From positions 1 to 5,264 of the forward strand of contig CAWUKT010000159.1 in assembly GCA_963923035.1 (NCBI GenBank): a DNA stretch of 5,264 nucleotides, written 5' to 3'. Below the pieces are notes generated by a model, which was given only the letters and a program-made list of their open reading frames with translations, did not search any database and was not told the DNA's origin. Both the position numbers and the translations under genes were made by a program. Source of the stretch: CAWUKT01 sp963923035. Lineage in GTDB: Bacteria; Bacteroidota; Bacteroidia; J057; JADKCL01. Of this stretch, positions 5,219-5,264 are shown piece by piece; the stretch's first letter is position 1, and every line of letters starts with the position of its first letter.

Positions 5219-5264
5219 CGGACTGGGAAAAAGCATACCAAACAAAAATTCGTACCTTCCCCGT

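Overview
The window looks like a piece of a Bacteroidota chromosome. The best evidence is a pair of tandem secreted-protein genes whose C-termini are type A sorting domains of the type IX secretion system (T9SS), a system confined to that phylum, joined to PKD-like and fibronectin-like modules typical of it. A Saprospiria-like marine or sludge bacterium is a reasonable guess, but no marker here fixes the class. All recognised genes are on the + strand.

Layout. (1) 1-458 has no gene: it is G-rich, low-complexity DNA built from degenerate motifs around GGTTGGAGGTG and GAATTCG/AATTCATTCG. (2) 459-1046 is a striking tandem array with a 126-bp period. Each unit holds two 25-bp hairpin-forming palindromes whose cores are reverse complements of each other (types A and B). 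Their start-to-start spacing is fixed at 59 bp. The A and B arms differ at one position by a paired C-G to G-C exchange that keeps the palindrome intact. The fifth unit breaks off inside its B palindrome. (3) 1047-1387 is intergenic. (4) 1388-2671 encodes a PLP-dependent alpha-oxoamine synthase-family enzyme, with catalytic residues visible but the exact substrate unknown. (5) 2672-3277 is intergenic with a few weak inverted repeats. (6) 3278-4138 encodes an intact 286-residue T9SS cargo protein: signal peptide, PKD-like domain, FN3-like domain, linker and type A sorting domain. (7) 4164-5045 is a tandem paralogue with the same architecture, interrupted by a single in-frame TAA at 4731-4733 exactly where the intact copy has Gln180 (CAG). 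The frame is otherwise open to the end, so this looks like a recent nonsense mutation, a sequencing error or a readthrough case. (8) A convincing intrinsic terminator lies at 5065-5098. (9) A strongly purine-biased tract with a G-quadruplex motif follows to the window end.

How they fit together. The two cargo genes are 25 bp apart with no terminator between them and one strong terminator after the second, so they probably form one transcript. Nothing ties the oxoamine synthase to them or to the repeat array functionally. The repeat array is the least explained element. Its design (perfect arms, paired substitutions, fixed spacing) suggests selection on, or a replication mechanism that maintains, hairpins or two-fold-symmetric protein sites.
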